From: Dasyornis broadbenti
Lineage: Eukaryota; Chordata; Aves; Passeriformes; Dasyornithidae
Assembly (NCBI GenBank): GCA_013397935.1
Contig: VZRN01006818.1
Location: 3,843,674-3,907,673 of the forward strand
Direction of reading: 5' to 3'
Length of the DNA stretch: 64,000 nucleotides
Position numbers and translations under genes: made by a program. Position 1 is the first letter of the stretch; each line of letters starts with the position of its first letter. The notes under the pieces were generated by a model. That model had not been told where the DNA came from and made no database searches. It saw only the letters and a program-made list of their open reading frames with translations. Below are positions 25,775 through 38,360 of the stretch, in pieces.

Positions 25775-25888
25775 AATGAGTCTGTTGATGTGAACCTGCT
25801 GAGGTAACAGACCCAGTGCTGCTGCCACTCCTTGGCGAAATATCCGAAGCAATGTGATATTCAGCTTGTTTACATCCATTTGCAGTGT
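25775..25888 (-). CDS. PTPRR: PTPRR ectodomain exon (probable exon 3), 38 codons
   Basis: This exon encodes 38 residues beginning TLQMDVNKLNIT and ending QQVHINRLI. The minus-strand acceptor is a T-rich tract ending TTTTTCAG just before ACACTG; the donor is ATT|GTGAGT, close to consensus. Both ends are phase 0 (114 nt). The segment is lumenal or extracellular and contains one N-glycosylation sequon (N-I-T). With the next exon it has an alternating hydrophobic pattern suggestive of a small alpha/beta fold like the membrane-proximal domain of PTPRN-family receptors; that fold is my inference. A longer open frame over the same DNA (25728-25943) is in another phase and is a shadow. The preceding exon is not found upstream to position 64000, implying an intron of more than 38 kb. 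Exon numbering follows human PTPRR from memory. Confidence 0.95.
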
Positions 25889-28190
25889 CTGAAAAACAAA
25901 ATGAGTTCAAATTAACTCCTTGCTCGAGATATTTAGTTCTCAAGATGACTGATCTCTGGAGCTTTTCACTAATTGTTGTTGTTTTCTTTTCCTGTAAAAA
26001 TAATCTGTGTAATCTACGTGCATCACAATATATAAATCCAAAGTTAAATTTAGGTACCTTAAATGCTATGCATTAGCAAGGTACCACCTTCACTCAAGTA
26101 CACTCAGAACGGGCTCAGGATGGTTTTGGCTTAATTCCTTGGACAAGTCACAGTGCCAAAGGTAAGACAGTTACCACCTTAGAAATGTAAGTCAAGCATT
26201 AAACATCAATACATCCTTAAAGAATGTTGTTGAGTTTGCACAATGAAGATTCATTTGGAATATTGGTCTTAGCATATCTGCCTGAAGGTGAAGAATGAGT
26301 CAGACATAGTGAAATCATGCAATTTTAATTTTGATTAGCAGTTTTTGAGATCACAAATGAAACATTCTGGATACATTCCCCATACTTTAATTTCCTAAAG
26401 CTTCCTCATGCAAGTCACAGGATGAGACAAACATAGCAGTGAAGCATTTTCTTTCCCTGTGTAGTGAAATTTGGAAGTTTCCTCAAGTTCAGATCCTTCT
26501 TGTGAAGTCAGTGGAGTTTTACCCAAGAAATAACTTAGGTTCAAATCCTCTGTGTCCAAGAACCAGATATTGGGTCTTCCCATGATGCCTGGTAGACAAT
26601 ACTTCCCTGTGGTACTTTGGAGCCCATTTCTTTGCTTTCGTATCAGTTTTTGTAGACATATGCAGTGGAGCAGAGAGGAAAGATGACTATGTCAGATGGC
26701 CACAGAAAGATTCCAATGCTTCTGGCAACTTCTGACTTAGGAAGTTAGTAAGTTCTGCCTGAGCCAGTTGACTTGAGATGAAAAGGATTTTTTTTATTTT
26801 TATTTTAAACTTCGTATTTAGAGCCATAGGCCAGCTTACTGCTCTGAGGAGCCAAGCAAGTATTCTTCCTACCTAACCAGAGCTGCATAAAGAGAATTAA
26901 ATATCTGTGGGTCAGATATCACACTGGGAATATGCCTATAGTTCAGAATGAAAGGAAACATTTTTCTCAAAGAAAAACAACATCAAACATTTTGACTGTT
27001 GTTCTTTCTCAGTATTTATAAGCTATGATGCAGAACCAAGAAATATTTGCTTTCTTGTTCCACTATCAGTTTGATTTTTCTGTCAGTACTGAGTGGCTTT
27101 CTTTCTTTTCCACCCCTTTCTCATTTTTATTTTACACTACTGCAATTGTTGGGTCTTGATGCGTGAGATCTGCTCTTACCACACAGCTGAACTTTAATTC
27201 AACCTGGAGTATTAAAGATTCTTCAATTTAAATTACCCTTTCTACCCATTTTCAAAATGCAAAATCTCCTCTTTTCTTCTTCTTAGACAGACATCCTCTG
27301 TCAGACATCCAGCGGTTACAAAACTGGTCCAAATTTATCACTGAAATAGAAAGATGTTTTGAGAGCGGATATATGGAGGTCTAACAGATGTGAGCACTTT
27401 TTCTTCTGTTACCCAGACTGACTCCTGGAACACCTGACAAGAATTGGTTTGGAGCTTTGAAGCTGTCACTATACTGAGACAGCCTAGTCTGAAGATCTTA
27501 AGTAAATGAGAAAGGGAGTTGCTGCTGAAATAGAAAGATTGTCATGAATGTCCCTAGAGATCCACTAGGATGGCATAAAGGGTGTCTAAGTTGGTGACCC
27601 TGAATTATAGGGTTAATAATTACTGTTGTTATTGAGCAAAATTAGCAGGCATAAAATCAAAATATATTCATTTAAACATACTTCAGCCAGGTATCATAAC
27701 ACATTAATAACAATATTGTTAAATAATGTGTTAAGACCTCATTGATAAGGACACAGAAATGAAATAGCCAGAAAAATATCTAGCTTCAGAAGAAATAGAA
27801 GATCTTAAAGAGCCTATAAGGAGATAATAAATTCCCATAGATTTAGCATGCTGGGATTGTGGTTTGTCATATGCAGGGACAGTAAAACGTGGTGAAACTC
27901 CATTATCTTCAGGAGAGTCATACTTCCACCTACCAGGTCTGAATTTGGTCCACTGTGTCCTTTAAGAAATATTCATCCAAGGCTGCAGTGTGTGTGTCTC
28001 TGTAACAGCTGCATTGTCCTTTGTGCTCCTGGGGGAAGCCTGAAGAACCCAGCACTCTGTCAGTCTGGCATCAGCCTGCTTAAAAATCTCACCTGGCCTT
28101 GCAGCCAGAGATTACAGGACCCTTTTAGAACACCTCCTAAGTGGATGGGTAGAAATTATCTCAGGATGCATCTTGTGCAGCTATAAAGAA

Positions 28191-28318
28191 TGGGGGTTTT
28201 TTTGTTTGTTTGTTTTTTGGGGTGGGTTTTGGTTTTGTGGGTTTTTTTGGTTTGGTTTGGTTTTTCGGTTTTTGGGGTTTTTTGTGTTTGTTTTTTTTTA
28301 TTATTTGGTTTTTTTGTG
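28191..28318 (+). repeat. G/T-rich low-complexity tract
   Basis: About 128 bases are almost only G and T on the plus strand, with runs such as ggggtgggttttggttttg and ggtttggtttgg. It explains the hydrophobic ORF starting at 28190. Several G-runs could support weak G-quadruplexes, on the strand opposite to PTPRR transcription. Confidence 0.85.
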
Positions 28319-29090
28319 ATTATTCATATTCATCCAAAAAAAAACCCCCAAGAAGTATCTGAGGAAGAACTATCTCACATTTATTATAAGAAGCTTGCTT
28401 TGCAGTTCATTGCAGGGATCTGCTTCTCATTTTCTGCTGTCAGTGTGAATCTTAGATCCTTGCAGCTGTGGCAAAAATTAAGTAAGAGTATTATAGGTTG
28501 CCTTTTTTTACATCGGACAGCACAGGGGAGTGCATTTGACTCTTCCTGTCAAAAGGAAAGTAAGCAATCCAGAATCTGTCACTTTAGGAATGGAATTTCT
28601 AACTCAATCAGTGAGAGGTAATTTACATAAATGCTCGATGGGATCCCAAGAGCACCTGCTTTAGAGTGAGGAGAACATCACAAATGTGCTCTGTGCTCTC
28701 TATTATCCTTTTCTGATGCTGTATTCATAAAAGCATAAAGCAGAGGTGGACTAGATTGGAGACGTATCAAGTTCATTATACTGTGGCCAGCTCTGGGTGC
28801 TTATGGAAATGGTAGGAACAGGGCAAGATAACAGTCTTTTCCCAAGTTCCTTCTGACAAGATCATGGCTAATTTATGTCTATTTAGCATAAGCAATGGGT
28901 CTCTTCAATTACAAGAATGTTATCAGACTGGTCTGGGATGAAGGCCACACTTGGGGACATTATATTCCCAATTCTGGCACGTGCCTCCTGAAGGTGACTG
29001 AAATTTAAGTCTGACCTGAGGCTCTGGTGTAAAATTGCCTTTCTGCAAATTCTGAACTATAACAATTTTTGTTGAAAAAAGTTAGTTAGA

Positions 29091-29150
29091 GGGGGAGAAA
29101 AAAGAAAAAGAAAAGAAAGAATATAGAAAAGAGAAAGGAAAATATAGTCT
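29091..29150. repeat. Purine-rich (GAAA)n-like tract
   Basis: gagggggagaaaaaagaaaa is followed by further GA-rich sequence to about 29150, a low-complexity purine stretch without coding value. Confidence 0.75.
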
Positions 29151-32100
29151 TAAGTGTTTCTATCAGAAAATTTTCAAAACATTATTAAACTTTAATATTT
29201 TAATATTATTGTGCCATTCTGATGGCATGCCTAGATACTTTTTTGACTTACAAAGGTAAGAGATTAGGATAGAAAACTGTTAATGGGTGAAGTACAAATG
29301 CAACAATACCTGTACATTAGACAAACAACATAAAGTGTCATTTTTAAGAGAATCACTCCTACAATGGAAAACTGTCCAGCCATTTACAGGCTATAATTAC
29401 ACAAATGAAATCCTTATAAGTTCTAATACCACCTGCAAAAAATTGTGAAATTAACCCCTGTAAAGTAATCCATCTAAATAAATAAAACAAAGCATTAACA
29501 TAGATACACAAGTTATGTCTTACTGTGTTCCTCCAGCTGCTCCTTTCGCTTTGGAAAAAAAAGGGCTGAAGCATCCCAGTAAGACAGCACTAATCCTTCA
29601 CCTTTGCTCATCTGCAGTGTTTATCATAGATTGCAACCACCTCCCCAAGGAGGTTACAATTTTGCATCTGCTACCTCTGTTGGCAATAGCGACTTGTTGA
29701 GCCCAGAGGCGAACACCCTGGACAATTCATTTTCCTGAGCAACTGCCGACCTGGATATTGCAACTGTAGTGACGGTTTCCAGGTTTCTCTGATCCAGGTT
29801 AAAAATGTTTTCTGCTCATAGCGGAAAACTTGGGAAGACAGAGTTCCAGAAAGAGAAACTCACCACAGAAGCCCACCAAAAAGATCATTCACAGCTGACT
29901 CCCTGCAGGGGCTTTTTAGTAAAGATCTTCATGTTAAAGGGACAAAAAAATCACTAACATGAAAGGGAATGTGTAACACAGAGTCTGAATTAATATTTTT
30001 AGGATATTACAATAAACCATAATTTGCTAGGATAAGTTCTGCTTCTCAAGAAAAATTCAGAGAAGCATCTATTTCTTACATTTTCCTTATCATTAATTAT
30101 ATCCTTTCTGCAATGAGCTTCAAATATACGATTCCATTTCTATGCATTGTTGCTCCCCCGAAAACTCCTTCTGATCCTACCACCACAGGCATTTTCTCAA
30201 ACCTCCAGCTAAACTGATTATACAGAACAAAAATAATCAAGGATAAAGAAGATCAAAGGGGAAAGTACAAGTCTTAACAATGCTTTTATGAAAAAAGATG
30301 AAAACTAAGTCAACAAATTATACATGCTAGGAATTTTATATACTTAAAGGCCACTGGGTAGTGAGGGTTTTTTTGTGCTAAAACAAAACTAAAAATAAAC
30401 ACTCTTATTTAGTTAAGCAAAACAAAGAGAAAGCTCAGAAAAGAGTTGCCTTACTTGCATGTGTTTCAGTTATTCTTATATGTTTATAAAAAAAATCAAC
30501 AAAAATATTATAAAATGGGAGGGTTTTCTGCACTAAAGCAAATACTGCACTATGGCCAAGCTGTGGGTCCCTCTGCCTGAACACCCTGCTCTGCTGCCCA
30601 CACAGCGAGAGTCTGCAGTTAGTGTCACAGTGTTTCATCCTGTCACCCTCATCAGAGAGCCTCAGCTGTACAACCAAAATAAGGATGTATTTATCAGGAG
30701 GGAAGCTGAAAGTGTTGCAGATGTATTTGTACAGCTTGCAGGACTACAACAAATATGGCAAAAAATTGTGAAAATACCTGCATTTTCTTTCTCTTTTTTC
30801 CGCCCAAAACACATTAGATCTTCCTTCCTGTCGCTGTTCAATATTTGAGATTGCAGCTGCACTGGGCATCAAGTTAGTCCCTTTGGCTGGCTCAGGTGCC
30901 TGATACACATCCACAGAAGATTTTGGCTTTTCTAAAATTATGTGAGTCATGTTTCACAGCAACTTTAGTGTCTCATGAAGTCCATGAATCACATGAAAGG
31001 CAGTATATCCCTAGCCAGCATTATGCAACTACAACAATGCAATTTCCCAAGTGCCACTCCAAAGGCACTTTGTCCTAAACCAAACTGGTATCTGAGATGC
31101 ATTCACTCCTCTCCCATTCACCTCTCCCACTGCCATGTGGTTTTCTCCAACGGGAAAGACCCGCCCTTTTATGAGGGCCTCATTAAACTTTGAATTATGT
31201 CTGTAAACTAAGATAAAATTCTCCTGAGTACAAAATCAATTATTCTCAGTGACTAATTGAAGAAGTTTCATGTTTCTATGGATCAGCTGTTACCTGCAGT
31301 GATCTACTCAAACTTTCATACATATTTACTAAAACACAACATGACTAGAAATATCAATCTTGGGACATTTAAATACTTCTAGGGTCAGGGAGCAACTATT
31401 GAATAAAGTGAAGTGAAAATCACCTGAAATAGAAAAATGACAGGCATATGTTTGAGTTTATAAGAACCAGTGAAAAGGATTGAGAAACACACTGGACCTG
31501 GAACATGCTTCTGTTTAAGTCATCAGTTTTCTAATGAGGGGACACTGAGGTCGCAGAATATGCAAATCTGCCAAACAATCCCAAATTTCACACATAGACT
31601 GCAAAAATATAAATACTTGTCCAAATCATATCTGGGTGATGAGAAAAAAGAACTCTCAGTTGCTTTTGTATAAATATTAGGAAAAAGTGATAGAATAGGT
31701 TACTTTGATTGCTTCATTCTTGATTAGTCCAGGGAAGTTTGGTATATTTGTATGTTACTTTTTAAGATGTGACAATGTAGAATTCAACTAACATTTTTGC
31801 AAAAAAATGAAAAAAAAACCAACCTATCTCTGTTATGAAAAATCTTTGTTTAAAGTAAGCATAGTATTTCCTGGAACTATGCATTTCTCATATAGTATTA
31901 AATAGCAATTTTGGCTCTTGATCAATTTTTCATGAAAGCATATACATTTAAATATTTATGCATGTTATGAGCCCTCTGAAATAAATCAAAGACAGAAGTA
32001 GCGCTGATGAGAGATATAGGGTTAATCCAATTAGTCCAGAGAGCTGCATGGTCTCCCCTCAAAGAGATTTTCAAGTGAATGTTCATTAAAATATAAGAAA

Positions 32101-32215
32101 GTGAAAAAATAAAATGAAGCATGCTTTCCAACATTGCAATTAATCCACAGACCTTTATACCACAGGAACTTGCAGAGGCCAAAAACTGAACAAGAGGTAG
32201 GAATAGGGCTGGATG

Positions 32216-32257
32216 CTTAGATGGACATGGAAAATCACTTAGATGGACATGGAAAAT
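32216..32257. repeat. 22-bp tandem repeat, two copies
   Basis: The unit CTTAGATGGACATGGAAAAT plus CA is repeated immediately, with the first 20 bases identical. It looks like a recent slippage event. Confidence 0.85.
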
Positions 32258-33173
32258 GTCCCTGAAAACTGTAAAGACGTACTCCAAGCCTTGTCATACA
32301 GTTGGCTATCATACCTGTAACTACCAGAAACGAGGATGAACCCTAGTGCAACAACAACAGAAGAATGTTCTCAGTCTGCTGTTGCAAGGTTTGAGTGCTG
32401 GCCATCATCCTGGGCTAGATACTGGTTTTAATTCAAGCCCTGTTTGCATGGGTAGGTACCAGCTGAGGATGATCCTAGAGACTGCTGCATCACAAGAGCA
32501 GAAGAGGATGAAGATGCCATACCCAGTGTTGAGGTGATGCCAGGGCACTTCACTGGCATCCACTGATGAGACTGGCAAAACTGCCCTGGAGGTGAGTGAG
32601 TGGTATGACTGAAGTGGTTTGCCTCAGCTGTGTGGCACATTTACACTTCTTTTTTTCAGGGAGAACTAATTTCTCAAGTGAAATTAGCTGATTTGGGGAT
32701 GATTTGACCAATTCTGTAGGAGGCATCAACACAAGAGTGAGAAACATTCCATCTGTGAGGTCTGGCTGTTGGCCATGATTCCCTCAATTCTCTCACTGAG
32801 CTTACATGCACTTGGGCAGTGAGTCAGTCAGCTATAGAAAGACTCTATTACCTTCACGGATGATTGAAGTGTATGAGAATGAAATCCAGCCTATTAAGGA
32901 TAAGGTTTGTTAACGCCCGTCTTCAAGAGGTGCACTTTGATTTCTATCAGTCCTATGTTTTGCATTAACCTCTGGGTTTGCAGTCTCTAAGCGAAGATAA
33001 GAGCCAGCTCTTTCAGCGTGGTGTCGCAAGGTAACACATATTTACTGATCCCGTCTAATGAGAAGACACAGAATAGTCTTCTTTATTCCAAAGGAAACCT
33101 CAGCAAGTAGGTTATTTCATTCTCCTGCCGTCTGAGTTGTGTGGCTCATTCCAGTACCACAGTGTGAGGTAGT

Positions 33174-33209
33174 TAGTAGGGTGACAGTCTGAAACCTGTC
33201 ACCCTACTA
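33174..33209. repeat. Perfect 14-bp inverted repeat, 8-nt loop
   Basis: TAGTAGGGTGACAG (33174-33187) is exactly complementary to CTGTCACCCTACTA (33196-33209), with spacer tctgaaac. No terminator function is expected in a vertebrate intron. Confidence 0.9.
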
Positions 33210-34602
33210 TGTTACACTGTCCTCACACTGCTCATTGTACTCAGCTCCCTTTACCTCCTTCCTGTGGTATCATTCATTATATATTTGGAAGTCAGAAAGT
33301 ATGTACAGGTTCCAATCACCTCATGTACTGTAGATTTTAAGAGACTACCATCCCACAGCTCCTACACCTCAGTAGGGGAGTAACCTTCTTCAGAGTCCAG
33401 TAAAGTTAATAGGACCATTCCTGAGTGTTGCAGAATCCCATATGCTAAATGCCCATGGGATGCATGCTTATCATTGTTGAGGGACTGTAGGAGAGGAGAA
33501 GGAAAAGTTATATGCTGTCCATGGGACACAAGTTTGATGCAGCCTCATCATCAAATAATATGAATACCAGCAGGTCTCTGTACTGTGGGAGCCCTTTGGA
33601 AGGGGAAAGGAGAGGAGCAGGAGGCTGCAGTAGTTCTGTTGTTCTTCATGGCTGGTTTTCTAGAGCTTCTTTGGGACAGAAGGATCATTGTGCTTCACCA
33701 CCTTGTGAAACTTAAGTATCTGATGATGGAAGGAAACTATTTTCTTCTGCGTGTAAGTATACTATTCATTTTTATAAAAACCAGTCACAATGCTACTACA
33801 ACTATTTTTAAAAGTATTTAACTGGAAGCACTTGCAATTACTGCCAATTGATTACTAGTATGGATGAGGGGCTGAAATGTTGCTGTGTCTCTGGCCTTAG
33901 CAAGTCTGCCTCAGTTATACTGCCTCAGTTCTATGTCTATAAATGAGAACAATAGTATTTGACTCTTCACAGAATTTTATGTATTTTAGTAAGATAGAGC
34001 TCAGGTAGAATGGAACTTTTCAGCTTCTTTCATAGACAATTTTAATGTTGCACCCCAAAATTACTTCCTGTCTTTTTTTTTTTTTAATTTGGAGCTGCAT
34101 TTCTTCAAGGACTGTGATTTACTTAATCACAAAGTATTTCAGTTTTCTTAAAATAACAGTTGACATTCATTTTAAAGCTCTGATAGTTTTCTAGGCTTTT
34201 TCCTGCATCAATTCACCTCTCTCTGCCCTCCTCTCTTATGGTAGACAGCTGCAAAGACAAGATGACGGAAAAGCACAAGACAATGCAGAGATGCGGAAAC
34301 ACAAGGAGAGCTGGAAGAGCTCAGCTGAACACTATTTCAACCTTTTTGTTCTTTGAGAGGCATGTATAATGAGCTGCATAAAATTGTCCTATCTGTTCTT
34401 ATTCAAGATTGGCAAAAAATTTATTACCTCCATTACAAAAGAAATGCACACTGCTATTATAAAAGTCCAGTACAACTTTTATGCACAGCATGATTGTACC
34501 AGCCACATCCTATTTCATCATCCCAAAGCCAGCTGTAATTCTCAGAGCAAACAGATCCTTTTGAGCCTGTTCAGCACAGAACTTTAGAATATGTTCGGTT
34601 TT

Positions 34603-34822
34603 TTCTGTCCAATTATTCAACTTCTAGATAAAGCCAGTGTAAAGTTCTAAATGCCAGAAACACAGTTTTGTTTTTTCTGCTCTTTCTGCAAAACCCTCAT
34701 TTCAGCTATTAATTCTGTCCAATTATTAAATCTCTAGGTAGAGCCAGTGTAAAGTTCTAAATGCCAGAAAGCTAGTATTGTTTCTTCTTGCTCTTTTTGT
34801 AAAACCCTCATTTCAGCTATTT
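34603..34822. repeat. Tandem duplication of a 110-bp unit, two copies
   Basis: Unit one starts ttctgtccaattattcaact at 34603. Unit two starts ttctgtccaattattaaatc at 34713. They share gccagtgtaaagttctaaat, gccagaaa, and aaaaccctcatttcagctat at matching spacing of 110-111 bases. The copies differ by scattered substitutions (roughly 10-15 percent by eye), so the duplication is not recent. Confidence 0.9.
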
Positions 34823-36777
34823 TTTTTCAACCAATTTTTACTTACTGAAGTTTGAATTCCCATTACAACTTTGTAAAATGGTCCTTAATACATCAAAATG
34901 CCTTCTAGAAAAAATGGCAGATATAAAAACCCACTACAAAATCCTCCTTTTATTTTTATCTTCAGAATCTTAAAATGTAGTTTGTAGCAGTCATAGATAT
35001 AAAGGTATAAAAGCTTACAAACGAAGAACAAAAGTAGAAAACTGAGACAAACAGCAACTTCCACATCTTTCAGGAAGTGATGTGGCCAAAAGACTTCCAC
35101 TGACTTACTTTTATTCATAATTGTTCATTCTGCTTTGTAAATCAAAGTAAGATTTCAGTAGTGCTGATGTCCTAGCTTTGTCATGCATTTATTTTCAGAG
35201 ACAATTTTTATTGCTAGCTTCAGATGAACAAAATCTACCTGAACTCACACACAATGGGAATGTTATAAAAAGAGGCAAACACTTTCCCTTTTTTCTCATA
35301 ATCATAGTTCTCTGCAGTTCCTGGGCACAGGAAGAAGAAAATTTGAAATACATCTGGAGAAAAAGAAAAAAGTCTTAAAATACATTTGACTCAACTGGAA
35401 TGGAGGTATTTACATGAATGGCTGTTCTTGTGAGATTCCTGAACAAGTCTTGTGTTCCAGGGCAGTCTGGATTAACTGTCCAATACAGCCAAGACTTTGA
35501 AAGTAAGAGGCAATAGCAATTCTTAGCCTTCAATTCTTGAGAGATCAGAATCCCATTTTCAGCAGACAAACGTCCAGTAACAAGGGCTGTTTCGCACGAT
35601 GCAATTCATCGGTATGTTTTGGTTCCTCATCTGATTTCAGCCTTTTAGCCCAAAGAAGTCTGTTTATAGACTTTATCATCACCATAATCACAAGTTATTG
35701 GAATAAAACTCATATGACTGACTTTACCCTACCTACTTTAGCACTCCAAATCAACATGAACCAAGGAATGCAAATAATCTTGCGATTCCGGCCTTACATT
35801 CCTTTTACCATTCAGCACTTTAAAGTAAGTTAACCAAAATGAAGCAAGCCCTTGGGGACCTGCAATTTTTTTTAGATAAAACTTGAATTACTTTGGGTTT
35901 TATTCTATCAGGGATTCATGTGACTGTGAATATGTCACTTTGTCCCAAGTTTTAGCAAAACTATAAGCCCAGAAACAAGAAAGCAGATGAAAGAATCTCA
36001 TGATTTTGGCAACTGTCTCAGGATCTTTGACCTTCTGAAGATGCTAATACTGAATGTCTTTCGGAATATTTTAGGTACAAATTCCCTTTCTCACGATCAG
36101 CTGGGTAGACCGGATTTTCCTCTTCTCTCTTGTACTAAAGAGACGAGGTACAGCTGAAGGGAAAACATTTACACCAAATCTTCGAAGATTTAAGGAGAGT
36201 TTTATCTCAACAATTCCTGTTAATGTTAATTACAATATTGTATTTTTGACTAGCAGGTTTCTGGCTTTGATAATACTATCCATACACTGTGACCCAAATG
36301 TCGTGATACAGGACAAGATTTCTGACTCAATTATTAGAGAAAAAGTTTTCTAAAGTGGCTTTCAGGCTAATTTGGGAGACTTTTGTTTAGAGGAGACTCC
36401 ACTTGTGAGGTCAGAATGAAGAAATAAGGTCAAAAATGAAGAAGCTGTGCTGCCCTGTACTATCAGATGTTACTTCTCTAAAATGACAGGGAGACAGGGC
36501 CTAATTCATGGATCTTTAAATTCTGTCCTTCATACATAGATCAGACCATTCTGTGTTCATTTTTTTAAAAACAGGCAATACAGCTGTCAAAGCCAAACTC
36601 AGATGTCTAGAATGAGAAAAGTGCATTTTTTTCTCCTTTTATTCCTAGAATTGATCGCCCTTAAAAGAGAATATTGAAAAGTATTTGCATATAGTTCTCT
36701 CATTCTCACACATACACAAAATCAAAACAATTCATAATTCTTTCAGTGAGAAATAGCAATTAGAGATCTGGAGGTCT

Positions 36778-36876
36778 ATCTCTCTCTCTTTCTCTCTCTC
36801 TCTTTCTCTTTCTCTCTTTTTCTCTCTCTCTTTTTCTTTCTTATATTCTTTCTTATATTCTTTCTTATATTCTTTC
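36778..36876 (+). repeat. CT-rich microsatellite plus 12-bp minisatellite (3 copies)
   Basis: A pure-pyrimidine tract of about 60 bases (mixed CT and CTTT units) runs into three perfect copies of TTATATTCTTTC (36841-36876). On the gene strand it is polypurine. Read in one minus frame it gives a meaningless Lys/Glu/Arg-rich ORF (36732-37088). Confidence 0.9.
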
Positions 36877-37559
36877 AACATACAAGAAGCAGTCTCCCAG
36901 ATTTCCCCAAGTGACCACAACCAGTGCCATTTGTGTTTGAGAGGTACTGCTTGTCTGTGTGAATGCCACAATTGTACCTTTATGCACACTTCCTGCCTCT
37001 TTCCTGCTCTCTGGAAACCCAGGAGATTCCCAGTGGTTCTGTGGCTGCTGCTCTGTCTGGACAGGAGGAGAGGCCTGTGAAGAAACATTCAGCTTCTCAG
37101 AAACTGAGCGTATGGCTCAGATCCAGAGCAATACCTATGTTATATCTCTAAACAAAAGTCCTGCAAATGATGACAAGAGGACTTCTAGAATTCATAAAAA
37201 CCCCCAACAAACAGGACATCTGCCTTATATCTGAGGGAAGAGACAATAATAGCATCTATGCTTGTTAATAAAAGGCTGTATGGCTTCTATCTCAGTTGGT
37301 ATACAGATAAAATTTATGGTCTAATTTACCAGTGGAGGTGTGCTACTTCAACAAGTTCAGAAGTTAAATGCAAAACCAAAATGAAACAAAAAGCAACAAA
37401 GCCTCAGGAAAAGTGGAAGAGCGTTATTTAAATTTGTATATTTATGTTGGACTTTTATTCACAATATCATGCAAAGAAAGACAGGGATTTCACTGGAGAG
37501 TATGGTTATTGTTTTATATTTTTCATACATAATGTCTATTTGGAGCAACTGATCTTTAA

Positions 37560-38360
37560 CTTACTTTGGAAAAATACCTCGATGATCTGTCATTTAAAGA
37601 TCTTGCTCCTGTTTGCTATGATAGGAGAGAAATCCATTTTGCAAAGGGTCCTAATCAGCACAGATTTCTGGGAAAAAAATCCACTAACATTTTCCCACTG
37701 AAATTCATGACTTCCAGAGAGACACTGGCTGCACACAGCAGAACACATATGTGCCAGGCCTGCACAGCCCCTGGTCAATGCACAGGAGCAAACCCAATTG
37801 ATCCAATCCATGTTGGATTAAACTTGCACTATATTCTCAAAGATGCAGATGTGAGTTTACTGGAGAGCTTTAAAGAGCTTTATTTCCTGCACAATCCTCA
37901 CTTCCCACTTCCCTGCTGTGTTTTATCTTCTCTTCACACCATGCTGGCAAATCGTGTACTGTGGATGGCTTTCATGTCCCATCTTTTACTCCTCCAAAAC
38001 ACAGATATCACAGTGCTGTGCAGCAGTCTAAATGTCTATATTAAATCCATTCATCCCCTCTCTTGTCAGCGCTGTGCAGCAGAGCCCCTATCACACAACT
38101 CAATACGAGGGTGGAGTTCCACCACACCACCCCACAGGATGGCAAGACAGAGTACCAGAGGTGTACAGCAAAGGGCTCAGCCCCATCTCTACCGTAATTT
38201 TGCTATCATGGCTTTGCATATATATCCAGAAACCATCATTACACTACAAAGCAGCAGGATATCACGTTACCTCAATGAAAAATGCAGGTTACTGCTAACG
38301 GGGCACCTGATTGCCAAGGTCATTAGGGTTAGCAGGGCTCATCGTCAGTCTGTCAGCTAA
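37560..38360 (+). other. Unexplained long open reading frame (267 codons stop to stop)
   Basis: A plus-strand frame stays open from the codon after TAA at 37557-37559 to the stop at 38358-38360. The first ATG is at 37707, giving 217 residues. It is by far the longest frame in the window and much longer than chance frames here. The predicted protein shows no domain I recognise. It has ten or so scattered cysteines, one hydrophobic stretch (about residues 128-146 of the frame from 37566), and no signal peptide. There is no convincing Kozak context, TATA box or poly-A signal. It lies antisense inside the large PTPRR intron. It may be chance, a processed pseudogene fragment, or part of a non-coding transcript; I do not call it a gene. 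Confidence 0.2.

Larger units (their letters stand above)
7781..25888 (-). other. PTPRR: PTPRR gene, visible internal part (four coding exons and three complete introns)
   Basis: Four exons on the minus strand splice in frame (phases 0-0, 0-0, 0-0, 0-2) into a continuous segment of about 215 residues. It resembles vertebrate PTPRR from the ectodomain through the transmembrane helix to the kinase-interaction motif. PTPRR is a receptor-type tyrosine phosphatase that binds and dephosphorylates MAP kinases ERK and p38. The complete introns are 22585-25774, 14711-22428 and 8044-14599. The catalytic domain and the N-terminal signal-peptide exon are not in the window, so the gene runs off both ends. 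The identification is from remembered family sequence, not from a search, but the order, phase and motif agreement make it strong. Confidence 0.93.

Noticed and set aside
25728..25943. Minus-strand 71-residue ORF overlapping the PTPRR exon
   Set aside because: It is in a different phase; the frame that agrees with splice sites and with PTPRR is the exon at 25775-25888.
28190..28621. 143-residue hydrophobic ORF suggesting a membrane protein
   Set aside because: Its hydrophobic part is a translation of the G/T low-complexity tract, with no gene-like context.
36732..37088. 118-residue ORF with a Lys/Glu/Arg-rich tail
   Set aside because: The charged part is a reading of the CT microsatellite and the 12-bp repeat on the opposite strand.
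37566..37600. Residues YLDD near the start of the long ORF, resembling the reverse-transcriptase catalytic motif
   Set aside because: No other reverse-transcriptase motif follows in the frame and no retroviral or LINE sequence surrounds it; the four-residue match is chance.
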